Shown: positions 1-5,216 of the stretch, piece by piece | How positions within the stretch are numbered: position 1 is the first letter of the stretch | Layout: each line of letters starts with the position of its first letter | Assembly (NCBI GenBank): GCA_015062715.1 | Contig: SUUD01000157.1 | Coordinates: forward strand, 1 to 5,216 | Length of the DNA: 5,216 nucleotides | DNA from: Olsenella sp. | Lineage (GTDB): Bacteria > Actinomycetota > Coriobacteriia > Coriobacteriales > Atopobiaceae | Direction of reading: 5' to 3' | Notes under the pieces: generated by a model | Told to the model about the DNA's origin: nothing | Seen by the model: only the letters and a program-made list of their open reading frames with translations | Databases searched by the model: none | Program-made: the position numbers and the translations under genes

Positions 1-168
1 GTGTCCGTGCGCGGGCACGCCCGCCCGCTGCCCCTCGTGGGCGCCGCGCTCGCGCTTGCCTCGGGGTCGGACGGGGAGGGTGTGGCGCTCGAGGTGAGCG
101 TCACCGAGGAGTTGAGGCCCGAGTGGCTCGAGGGGAGATACGATGACTGGGTTTCCATGTGGGGATAG
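1..168 (+). CDS. C-terminal fragment of a probable TadE-like pilus protein (5' end outside window)
   Basis: Frame 1 is open from the first base and stops at TAG 166-168, giving 55 visible residues. The end reads VSVTEELRPEWLEG followed by RYDDWVSMWG. The start lies upstream, so the GTG at position 1 should not be taken as the initiation codon. The fragment is a mixed hydrophobic/beta-type stretch (PLVGAALALASGS, then VALEVSVTEEL) and a Trp/Tyr-rich tail, consistent with the extracytoplasmic C-terminal part of a TadE-like minor pilin. No diagnostic motif is visible, because the prepilin cleavage site would be at the missing N-terminus. It overlaps the next gene by 26 bases, indicating the same operon and probable translational coupling. 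The TadE assignment rests mainly on context (TadG-like and TadE-like genes follow) and is tentative; that the frame is coding is more secure. Confidence 0.6.
   Translation: MSVRGHARPLPLVGAALALASGSDGEGVALEVSVTEELRPEWLEGRYDDWVSMWG
131..137 (+). promoter_or_regulatory. Ribosome binding site for the TadG-like gene
   Basis: AGGGGAG lies 5 bases before ATG 143, inside the end of the preceding reading frame. It fixes the start of the 688-residue protein and explains how the gene can start although it overlaps its neighbour by 26 bases. Confidence 0.65.
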
Positions 169-2209
169 GGCGGGCGCGCGGCGCGGCCTGCGGCTGGGGC
201 TGTCGCTGTTCCTGGACGACGAGGGCGGCTACACGTCGGTCTCGGTCGCCGTGGCGCTGCTCGTGAGCCTGAGCCTGGTGTTCGCGACGGCGACGGCGGG
301 CTGGGTGCTGTCGCGCTCCGCCGACGTCCAGGAGGTCGCCGACGCCACGGCGCTCGCGGGGTGCACGCCGGTCGCGGCCTACACGACCGTCTACCAGGTC
401 CTCGACGCCTGCGTGCTCTCCATGGGCATCACGGGGGTCGTGGTGTGCGGGGCGGGGCTCGTGCTGGCGGCGGTGCCGGGGGCGTCGTCTGCCGCCCTCG
501 AGGTCACCGACATGGGCCGGGACATCCTCGACGCGCGCCGCGACTTCGCCCGCGAGGCCTACCAGGGCCTCGGGCGGCTCGAGGGGACGCTGCCGCTCTT
601 GGTCGTCCTCAACTCGGCGGCGGTCGTCTCGGCCAACTCATCGGGCACGGACGAGTTCGTGGGATGCGCCGTCCCCTTCCCCCAGGAGTCCCTCTCCGAG
701 CTGCCCGAGGGTGACGATGCGATCGATGCCGACGAGGTCGACGAGGCGGCCGAGCGCATGCGCGACGCGTCCGACCGCCTCAAGGAGGCGCAGGACAGGG
801 CCGACGCCCTCCAGCGCGAGGGGTGGCTTGCCGACTGCGGGGCCACGCCGCGCTGCATGCGCGAGCGCGCGTCCCGGCTCTCGGGGCTTTCCGGCGCGCA
901 GAACCCCAACTACCCCTCGCCCGAGGGCTGGACGTTTGGGGTCGCGCTCATGCGGGCACGGGCGTACTATGCGCGCCGCGTGGCGACGGAGGCGCCCCAT
1001 GGCTCCGACATCGAGTCGGTGACCGACTCCTGTGCCAGGAAGGCCTTCTACGAGTATGCCCGCGACACCGTGGGCAGGGGACACTACCGCGAGCTTCCCG
1101 ACGGCAGCGTCGACCTCGACCTGCCCCGCCTGCCGCGCAACATGGCACAGGTCCGTGGCACGCGGCTGTACACCGAGTCGCGCTGGCCCTGCTCGGTGGA
1201 GGATGGGGTGAGGACGCTCCACTCGACCCTGTCCTGTCCCGGTGCAACTGGCCCGTCCTCGGGCACGGCCTCGCTCGCGCAGCAGGAGGCGGGCATCGTG
1301 GGATGGTGTCCCGTGTGCCGCATGGACGTGGGGGACATGGGCAAGACGCCTGCGGCCTCCACCTCGATTGACAACGGGTTCGAGCACTTCTGGGCCCGCG
1401 TCTGCGACGCCGCGGACGCCTACGAGGGCGCCCGCGCCGACCTCGCGCGGGCCAAGGGGGAGATGGAGGACATAGCGGATGACGGCGCCTCGTCCTTCGA
1501 GCGGGCGCTCGAGGAGCTTGCGGTCGAGCGGCCGCGCATCTGCCCGCCGGGCGCCTGGGGATGCGTGGCGGTGGTGGCCCGCCCGCGCGCGGGCGTCGCC
1601 CCGTCCGAGCTCACCTCCGCGTTCCTCTCGCAGGTGAACCTGCCGGCCGGGGCGGCGGTCTCGGCCGCCACGCTCGCACCGGACGGCGCGACGGACCAGG
1701 GCGACGTCCTCTCGAGCTTCCTCGACGGCCTGTCCTGCGAGGACGGCGTGGGGGTGGGGGTCGCGCGCAGGATCCTCTCGGTGTGGGGGCGTGCGCTCGT
1801 GGCCTATGGGTCGGCCTACGATGACGTGGGCGGTGCCGCCAGCGAGCTCATGGGACGCCTCGACGGCGTCTCGGGCTCGAGCGTGGGACGTGACCTCTCG
1901 GCCCGCCTCGCCGCCATCGTGGAGCAGGCGGGCTTTGCCCCTGCCGACATGCGCCTGCGCAAGCCCGTGCTCACGGGGACGGCGGAGGTGCTGGGCAAGG
2001 CGGGCGTCTCGGACGACCTGGGCGTGCGCTCGCTTGTTGAGTCGCTGCCCTCGTCGGGCTCGCCGGAGGAGCTGGCGGCCGCCCTGGGCCGTCATGTCAT
2101 CAACCGCTTTGGCTCGTCGCGCGTGACGGTGGCCGAGCTCAGGGTTCCGGGGACCGACCTGACCATACCGCTCACCCTTGACCTGGGAGGGCTGGTGGAT
2201 GCCCTATGA
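143..2209 (+). CDS. TadG-like Flp pilus-locus membrane protein, large and cysteine-containing
   Basis: This 688-residue protein has an N-terminus of the TadE/TadG-like type (PF13400 style). A basic leader (R9, R13, R14, R17) and DDEGG are followed by a hydrophobic segment at about 30-56 and then SADVQEVADATALAG (59-73), which matches the family's Q-x-x-ADA-x-ALAG signature. A second hydrophobic segment lies at about 90-113 and a weaker one at about 149-164. Residues about 191-228 are heptad-like, charged and probably coiled coil; a second Ala/Glu-rich helix lies near 421-462. Twelve cysteines fall between 175 and 532, including a CPVC pair (C389, C392), and none after 532. There is no Glu at +5 of the GG, so it is not a canonical prepilin-peptidase substrate. 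TadG-type proteins are envelope components of the Tad pilus; most characterised ones differ in the C-terminal region. The start is supported by AGGGGAG at 131-137, and the end overlaps the next start as ATGA. The family call is good for the N-terminus; the function of residues 165-688 is unknown. Confidence 0.75.
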   Translation: MTGFPCGDRAGARRGLRLGLSLFLDDEGGYTSVSVAVALLVSLSLVFATATAGWVLSRSADVQEVADATALAGCTPVAAYTTVYQVLDACVLSMGITGVVVCGAGLVLAAVPGASSAALEVTDMGRDILDARRDFAREAYQGLGRLEGTLPLLVVLNSAAVVSANSSGTDEFVGCAVPFPQESLSELPEGDDAIDADEVDEAAERMRDASDRLKEAQDRADALQREGWLADCGATPRCMRERASRLSGLSGAQNPNYPSPEGWTFGVALMRARAYYARRVATEAPHGSDIESVTDSCARKAFYEYARDTVGRGHYRELPDGSVDLDLPRLPRNMAQVRGTRLYTESRWPCSVEDGVRTLHSTLSCPGATGPSSGTASLAQQEAGIVGWCPVCRMDVGDMGKTPAASTSIDNGFEHFWARVCDAADAYEGARADLARAKGEMEDIADDGASSFERALEELAVERPRICPPGAWGCVAVVARPRAGVAPSELTSAFLSQVNLPAGAAVSAATLAPDGATDQGDVLSSFLDGLSCEDGVGVGVARRILSVWGRALVAYGSAYDDVGGAASELMGRLDGVSGSSVGRDLSARLAAIVEQAGFAPADMRLRKPVLTGTAEVLGKAGVSDDLGVRSLVESLPSSGSPEELAAALGRHVINRFGSSRVTVAELRVPGTDLTIPLTLDLGGLVDAL

Positions 2210-2703
2210 GCGCGGCGACTTGCCATGCCCGCATGCGCGCCCTGGCACACGAGGGTGCGGGGCAGATGTGCGTGGAGCTCGCGGTGCTGCTGCCCGTCAC
2301 CATCGTCATTGCGCTCGCGGGCATCAACCTCGCCCGCTACGTCGAGCTCTGCGCCCGCTTCGACCGGGTGGCCCTCGATGCCGTCGTCGGCTTTGGCGTG
2401 GCGCCTGCGGGCAGCCAGGACGCGGCGTCGGCGGCGGCCGCGGTCGAGGGACACATCGCCCAGGCGCTGGGTGACGTCAGCGGGCTCGAGGTGTCGGTCT
2501 CGCCCCAGGCCGTGGGAAGGCTGGGACAGGGCGGGGCGACCTTCTCGCTCGCACCCTCGCTCACCCGCTACGTCTGCGAGATGCGCCTGGCCCCCTGGCC
2601 CTCGTCTCTCGTCATCGCCGGCGTGCGCCTGGGGGCTCCCGTCTGGCTCACCCACGAGCGCTCGCTCGTGGTGGACCGGTTCCGGCCCGGGGTGGTGGTC
2701 TAG
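2206..2703 (+). CDS. TadE-like pseudopilin (TadE/TadF type)
   Basis: The 165-residue product has a short basic leader ending G17-A18-G19, then Q20-M-C-V-E24. Glu at +5 after G19 is the classic prepilin-peptidase recognition pattern, so cleavage after G19 is predicted. The hydrophobic helix runs from about 22 to 43 with the conserved proline (LLP30), as in TadE-like domains (PF07811). The rest (about 90-165) is beta-rich, with one late cysteine (C124), as expected of a small extracytoplasmic pilin domain. TadE/TadF pseudopilins are processed by the Tad prepilin peptidase and help Flp pilus assembly at the membrane. The start ATG overlaps the preceding stop (ATGA, 2206-2209). The nearest SD-like sequence, GGGAGGG near 2185-2191, is rather far away, so translational coupling is likely. 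The next gene begins directly after the TAG. TadE and TadF cannot be separated from sequence alone. Confidence 0.82.
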   Translation: MSAATCHARMRALAHEGAGQMCVELAVLLPVTIVIALAGINLARYVELCARFDRVALDAVVGFGVAPAGSQDAASAAAAVEGHIAQALGDVSGLEVSVSPQAVGRLGQGGATFSLAPSLTRYVCEMRLAPWPSSLVIAGVRLGAPVWLTHERSLVVDRFRPGVVV

Positions 2704-3117
2704 GTGAGGGACGTGGCGGTGAGCTTTGGCGGGCCGGGGCGGACGATCGTGGCGCGCAGGCTCGCCCGGCCGCTCGAGCGCCTGCGGGGACTTCTGCTCA
2801 CGCGGCCCGACGCGCGGCCGGTGTTGCTCGAGGGGTGCGCCTCCATCCACACCTTTGGGATGGCCTACCCCATCGACGTGGCCTTTCTCGCATCTGACGG
2901 CACCTGCGTGCTTTCGGTGAGGGGAGTGGTGCCGGGCAGGGTCGTGTCGGCGCGGGGCGCCGCGCGCGTGTTGGAGCGGCCGGCATGCGCGGGCCCCTGG
3001 CCCGCCCGTGGCGAGCAGGTGATGGTCTCCCCGGCGCGCCGGAGGGACCTGGTAGGGGATACGCCCCCGCGACGCGGGGGCATGGCAGGTGGGGCGGGGC
3101 CCCAGGGAGGAGCGTGA
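2704..3117 (+). CDS. DUF192 family protein
   Basis: The 137-residue product (from GTG 2704) matches the DUF192 pattern (PF02643). The core runs from about residue 20 to 110, with RLRGLLLTRPD, then H49-T-F-G-M53, P56-I-D-V-x-F61 and a late VLERPA segment (89-94). These correspond to the family's RGLM, HxFxM, PxDVxF and VLE-pag motifs. The biochemical role of DUF192 is not established; the fold is a small beta structure. No signal peptide or membrane helix is present, so this copy is probably cytoplasmic. The start is uncertain: GTG 2704 abuts the previous stop, but AGGTGA at 2702-2707 would better serve GTG 2713, and GTG 2719 is also possible. After the core there is a Gly/Pro/Arg-rich tail (about 118-137) encoded by hairpin-forming DNA, which may be non-functional. 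It sits between a pseudopilin and an FHA gene in one operon, suggesting an accessory role in the pilus locus. Confidence 0.82.
   Translation: MRDVAVSFGGPGRTIVARRLARPLERLRGLLLTRPDARPVLLEGCASIHTFGMAYPIDVAFLASDGTCVLSVRGVVPGRVVSARGAARVLERPACAGPWPARGEQVMVSPARRRDLVGDTPPRRGGMAGGAGPQGGA
2989..3005 (+). other. GC-only hairpin inside the DUF192 gene
   Basis: GCGGGCC (2989-2995), loop CCT and GGCCCGC (2999-3005) form a perfect 7-base-pair stem. It lies in coding sequence (A-G-P-W-P-A) and there is no T tract after it. In DNA this GC-rich it may be coincidental. Confidence 0.3.
3063..3081 (+). other. Perfect 8-bp GC hairpin just before the FHA gene
   Basis: GCCCCCGC (3063-3070), loop GAC and GCGGGGGC (3074-3081) form a perfect stem in the last codons of the DUF192 gene. 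No run of T follows, so it is not a canonical intrinsic terminator. Its position 23 bases before the ribosome binding site of the next gene would allow it to act as an intra-operon attenuator or an mRNA-stability or processing element. This is inference. Confidence 0.45.
3104..3110 (+). promoter_or_regulatory. Ribosome binding site deciding the FHA-protein start
   Basis: AGGGAGG lies 8 bases before ATG 3119. The frame is open further upstream from GTG 3089, but that codon lacks a comparable site and would deepen the overlap with the DUF192 gene, so ATG 3119 is chosen. Confidence 0.75.
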
Positions 3118-3118
3118 C

Positions 3119-3751
3119 ATGGTCAGGCAGTACTCGTTCGGCGGGAGGGACCAGGACGTCAGGGGAGGCGCCACGCCGGTTGCGCCGCAGCCGGGGACCA
3201 AGGTGTGCCCGCGGTGCGGGTCGGTCCTCTTCGAGGACATGGACGTGTGCTACGGGTGCCTCTATGACTTCAGCAACCCCGCGGAGGGGTTCATAGGGCT
3301 TCCCGACCCGGAGGCCGGGCCCCTGCCCGAGCCACGGGCGGCGGGATGCCCCGCCCCGAGCGCGTCATCGCCCGCGCAGGTTCCGGCCGGTACGCCTCGC
3401 GATGAGCAGAGCCCCCAGGATCCCGAGCGGACGCTCGCCCTGGGCGAGGGCACAGGTCCTGGGCCGGCCCTGCGTCTGCGCAGCCCCGACGTCGAGGTGA
3501 CGCTGCCCGTGGGGGAGGGCGGGCTCTCGTTTGGGCGCGGCGCCGACAACGACGTGAGGCTTCCCGCCCGCACGGTCTCGCGTGAGCACCTGCGCGTGGT
3601 CGTCCGTGGGGGCGAGCTCATGGCCTTCGACCAAGGAGCGACCAACCCGGCGCTGCTCAACGGCGAGCCCATCGAAGGCGGGGTCAGGCTGGAGGCGGGC
3701 GACGTCGTCGCCATGGGGGAGGTGAGCGTGGTGGTCGAGGCTGGCGCGTAG
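3119..3751 (+). CDS. Zinc-ribbon and FHA-domain protein
   Basis: The 210-residue product has two recognisable parts. A short zinc ribbon lies near the N-terminus: C30-P-R-C33, ten residues, C44-Y-G-C47. After a Pro/Ala/Glu-rich flexible linker (about 55-120) comes an FHA domain (about 122-208) with its hallmark residues G139-R140, S154-R-E-H157 and N181-G182. FHA domains bind phosphothreonine peptides, so the protein probably reads the output of a Ser/Thr kinase; no kinase is in the window. The residue pair before the last FHA loop is T175-N176 followed by P, where many FHA domains have NG. There is no signal peptide or transmembrane segment, so it should be cytoplasmic. It begins one base after the DUF192 stop and is the last gene of the operon. 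The ligand and role in pilus regulation are inference from context. Domain identification is strong. Confidence 0.85.
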   Translation: MVRQYSFGGRDQDVRGGATPVAPQPGTKVCPRCGSVLFEDMDVCYGCLYDFSNPAEGFIGLPDPEAGPLPEPRAAGCPAPSASSPAQVPAGTPRDEQSPQDPERTLALGEGTGPGPALRLRSPDVEVTLPVGEGGLSFGRGADNDVRLPARTVSREHLRVVVRGGELMAFDQGATNPALLNGEPIEGGVRLEAGDVVAMGEVSVVVEAGA

Positions 3752-3760
3752 CGATTGGGC

Positions 3761-3783
3761 GATGTCCCCTGATAGGTGACATC
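3761..3783 (+). repeat. Imperfect dyad over the -35 region
   Basis: The arms GATGTC (3761-3766) and GACATC (3778-3783) are exact inverted repeats. Inside them, after one mismatch, CCT (3768-3770) pairs with AGG (3774-3776) around GAT. The right arm covers most of the candidate -35, as a repressor operator would. It is also 10 bases after the FHA stop and could act as a weak transcript-end hairpin, but it lacks a T tract. A copy of a dispersed palindromic repeat is a further possibility. Confidence 0.45.
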
Positions 3784-3806
3784 CTGTCTCCCGCATGCGG
3801 TATACT
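3776..3806 (+). promoter_or_regulatory. Candidate sigma70-type promoter of the TerB-N gene
   Basis: TATACT (3801-3806) is a good -10 match and GTGACA (3776-3781) matches five of six -35 consensus bases. The 19-base spacer is longer than the optimal 17. Transcription would start near 3812-3814, giving a leader of about 30 bases ending in a strong ribosome binding site. This short AT-containing patch stands out from the surrounding GC-rich coding DNA. Confidence 0.6.
3791..3800 (+). repeat. Perfect 10-bp palindrome in the promoter spacer
   Basis: CCGCATGCGG is a perfect palindrome ending directly at the -10 hexamer. A site here could bind a dimeric regulator between -35 and -10, as MerR-family activators do at promoters with 19-base spacers. 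It is short, so this is tentative. Confidence 0.35.
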
Positions 3807-3811
3807 GACGA

Positions 3812-3819
3812 ACACGTGT
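3812..3819 (+). repeat. Perfect 8-bp palindrome at the likely transcription start
   Basis: ACACGTGT lies 5 bases after the -10 hexamer, where a bound repressor would block initiation. It is too short to assign to a regulator family. Confidence 0.3.
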
Positions 3820-3831
3820 ACGTTAATCCGC

Positions 3832-3841
3832 AGGGGAGGTG
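3832..3841 (+). promoter_or_regulatory. Strong ribosome binding site of the TerB-N gene
   Basis: AGGGGAGGTG contains GGAGGTG, close to the anti-SD complement, and GGAGG ends 5 bases before ATG 3845. It fixes this ATG as the start. Confidence 0.8.
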
Positions 3842-3844
3842 AGC

Positions 3845-5216
3845 ATGCCCAACATCGAGAAGATCGTCGAGCTGCTGCTCGACGCCGCTCGCGAGAGCCG
3901 CGTGCTCACCGGTGGCATCTACAAGGACGAGCCCATCATCCGCACCGGCCGGGACGCCTTTGGCAACCGCACGCAGGGCGGCCGGCCCTCGGGTGGCCAG
4001 CCCGCGGGCGGCAAGGGCAGCATCTCGCGGGCCGCGTCCAGCGCCCGTGCGGCCGCCCGCGAGCGGGCGCAGCGGCAGCCCGCGGGCACCGCGCGCGCCA
4101 CGCGCGAGCCCGAGGGCCTCTCGCTGTGGGAGTTCGCCCGCAGCGTCGCCGGCGGGGCCGCCTCCGCCGTCGCGCCACGCGAGCCTGTCCCCGAGCCCAT
4201 CGCGCGCATGCGCTCGCTTGCCCGCGGCAGCAGGGGGACCATCTCGGCCTACGAGCGCCCGCGCCTGTTCTTCGAGCAGGCCCGCCTCATGGAGGACTAC
4301 GTCGACGACTACCCCTACCAGGGGAGCTTCTCGCACTACTACCCAACCTACGAGGACATGGACAACGCCCAGCTGCGTGGCTACTTCACCTGGCGTGCGC
4401 GCTTCCGGGTGGGCCAGGCGCCCGCCGCCCCGCTGTCGTTCTTGTTTGTCCACGCCTACGAGCTGCTCTGCGGCGTGGGCGTGCCCAGCCCCACCGAGGG
4501 CCTCTCGCAGCTCGCGCGCCTGCGCGACACGTACGCCCAGCTGCCCGGCAACGAGCCTTTGGCCTCGTACCTCGCCATCTGGATGGTCGACTACGTGGCC
4601 TACTACGGGCTCGACCCGGCCCTTCTGGGGACGGCCGGCCAGGGCAGCGAGCTCGACCGCGCCATCGCCACCATCGACGCCGCCGAGCAGGCCCTGCTCG
4701 CCTCCGCCACGCCCGGCACCTGGGACGCCTCGCTTGCCGGCATCCCGGCCGCCGCAGAGCTCACGCTGGCGCTCTCCCGCGCCTCGCGCTACCGCCTCGA
4801 GCGCTCGCTCGTCTTCTCCTCGCTGCGCGATGAGCTCGACGAGTGCTGCTGCGCCACCTTCGCCCGCATGGTCGACCACTGCCACCGCCGTCGCAAGCGC
4901 GGCCTCTCGGACGGGCTCTTTGGCCCTGCCGAGGCCCGCCCCTACACCATCTTCCGCTCGGCGGTCTTCTTCGATGCGGCCACGCACCCGGACTGCTCGG
5001 TGCGCCTGCCCTCCGGCAGGACGCTTGCCTGCCGTGCCGGCCGCTGGACGCTGGGCGTGCCGCACCACAAGCCCTCGGCCAGCGCAGAGCTGGGCGACCT
5101 GCTCCACGAGATCGACCGCGCCCTGCGCGAGGCCAAGGGAGACCTGCCGCCCCTCAAGCCCCGCGAGATACCCAAGTACCAGCGCGTCATCGTCGACGAC
5201 GTGGTCACGGCATGCC
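3845..5216 (+). CDS. TerB-N domain protein, 3' end outside window
   Basis: This frame is open from ATG 3845 to the last base, giving 457 residues with no stop seen. A short N-terminal helix (MPNIEKIVELLLDAARESR) is followed by a Gly/Ala/Arg-rich basic low-complexity linker (about 42-92). The TerB-N core (PF13208 type) starts near 120. Its markers are Y136-ERPRLFFEQARLMEDY (to 152), the YYPTYEDM/QLRGYFTWR segment ending at R184, Y205-ELLCGVGV and W246-MVDYVAYYGL. A further conserved-looking block is RGLSDGLFG (352-360) with Y367-TIFRSAVFF, and the visible end has L437-K438-P, typical of the run towards a TerB-C region. C334-C335-C336 and H345-C346-H347 are near each other. There is no signal peptide or membrane helix, so it is cytoplasmic. 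TerB-N proteins are linked by comparative genomics to Ter stress systems and to ATPase/helicase modules; the biochemical role is not settled. It has its own promoter and does not belong to the pilus operon. Family call is by recalled motif pattern. Confidence 0.78.
   Translation, partial: MPNIEKIVELLLDAARESRVLTGGIYKDEPIIRTGRDAFGNRTQGGRPSGGQPAGGKGSISRAASSARAAARERAQRQPAGTARATREPEGLSLWEFARSVAGGAASAVAPREPVPEPIARMRSLARGSRGTISAYERPRLFFEQARLMEDYVDDYPYQGSFSHYYPTYEDMDNAQLRGYFTWRARFRVGQAPAAPLSFLFVHAYELLCGVGVPSPTEGLSQLARLRDTYAQLPGNEPLASYLAIWMVDYVAYYGLDPALLGTAGQGSELDRAIATIDAAEQALLASATPGTWDASLAGIPAAAELTLALSRASRYRLERSLVFSSLRDELDECCCATFARMVDHCHRRRKRGLSDGLFGPAEARPYTIFRSAVFFDAATHPDCSVRLPSGRTLACRAGRWTLGVPHHKPSASAELGDLLHEIDRALREAKGDLPPLKPREIPKYQRVIVDDVVTAC

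Noticed and set aside
1580..1595. Perfect 16-bp GC palindrome within the TadG-like gene
   Set aside because: It is composed only of G and C in a GC-rich gene and encodes an ordinary A-R-P-R-A-G stretch. Chance is a sufficient explanation.
638..2095. A 485-codon open frame on the minus strand
   Set aside because: It is fully antisense to the TadG-like gene, is Arg/Ala/Gly/His-rich, and lacks a motif.
3089..3118. Upstream GTG 3089 as the start of the FHA protein
   Set aside because: It would overlap the DUF192 gene and has no good RBS, whereas ATG 3119 has AGGGAGG at 8 bases.
2092..3240. A 382-codon open frame on the minus strand
   Set aside because: It lies opposite the well-supported TadE-like and DUF192 genes. 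The composition is Arg/His/Pro-rich and there is no domain signature, so it is a GC shadow.
3752..3800. Rho-independent terminator after the FHA gene
   Set aside because: The only hairpin there is imperfect and is followed by CTGTCTCCCG rather than a run of T, so no terminator is called.
4126..4833. A 235-codon plus-strand frame inside the TerB-N gene
   Set aside because: It is out of frame with the gene that has the RBS, promoter and family motifs, and its product is an Arg/Pro/Ala/Leu repeat-like shadow.
3365..5107. A 580-codon open frame on the minus strand
   Set aside because: It runs antisense through the FHA and TerB-N genes and through their shared promoter region. Its protein is low-complexity Ala/Gly/Arg/His-rich without recognisable motifs. 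Long antisense frames are expected where third codon positions are nearly all G or C.

Overview
The window is very GC-rich (roughly 70% by eye) and all supported genes lie on the + strand. Compact overlapping genes, strong AGGAGG-type ribosome binding sites and a Tad/Flp pilus-type gene set suggest an Actinomycetota genome. The combination of a large Cys-containing TadG-like protein, a TadE pseudopilin, DUF192, and an FHA protein with a zinc ribbon points to the Coriobacteriia (Olsenella/Atopobium-like). That taxon is an inference from gene style, not proven here.

Layout: (1) Positions 1-3751 hold the 3' part of one operon. In order it contains the tail of a probable TadE-like pilus protein (1-168), a 688-residue TadG-like membrane protein (143-2209), a TadE-like pseudopilin with a prepilin-peptidase site (2206-2703), a DUF192 protein (2704-3117) and a zinc-ribbon plus FHA-domain protein (3119-3751). 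The genes overlap by 26 and 4 bases, abut, or are one base apart, so they are probably co-transcribed and partly translationally coupled. The operon promoter and the Tad motor genes are presumably upstream of the window.

(2) Positions 3752-3844 are a 93-base intergenic region. It has a plausible sigma70-type promoter (GTGACA, 19-base spacer, TATACT) and three separate dyads lying over the -35, in the spacer and at the likely transcription start. It ends in a strong ribosome binding site.

(3) From 3845 to the window end runs an unfinished gene (457 codons visible) for a TerB-N-domain protein, the type found in Ter-linked stress/DNA-processing or defence-like gene sets. It has its own promoter and belongs functionally to whatever lies downstream.

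The first block is best read as the pseudopilin and accessory end of a Tad pilus locus with a phosphothreonine-reading accessory protein. The second is the first gene of an independent, apparently regulated unit. No RNA genes, CRISPR arrays, insertion sequences or convincing minus-strand genes were seen.
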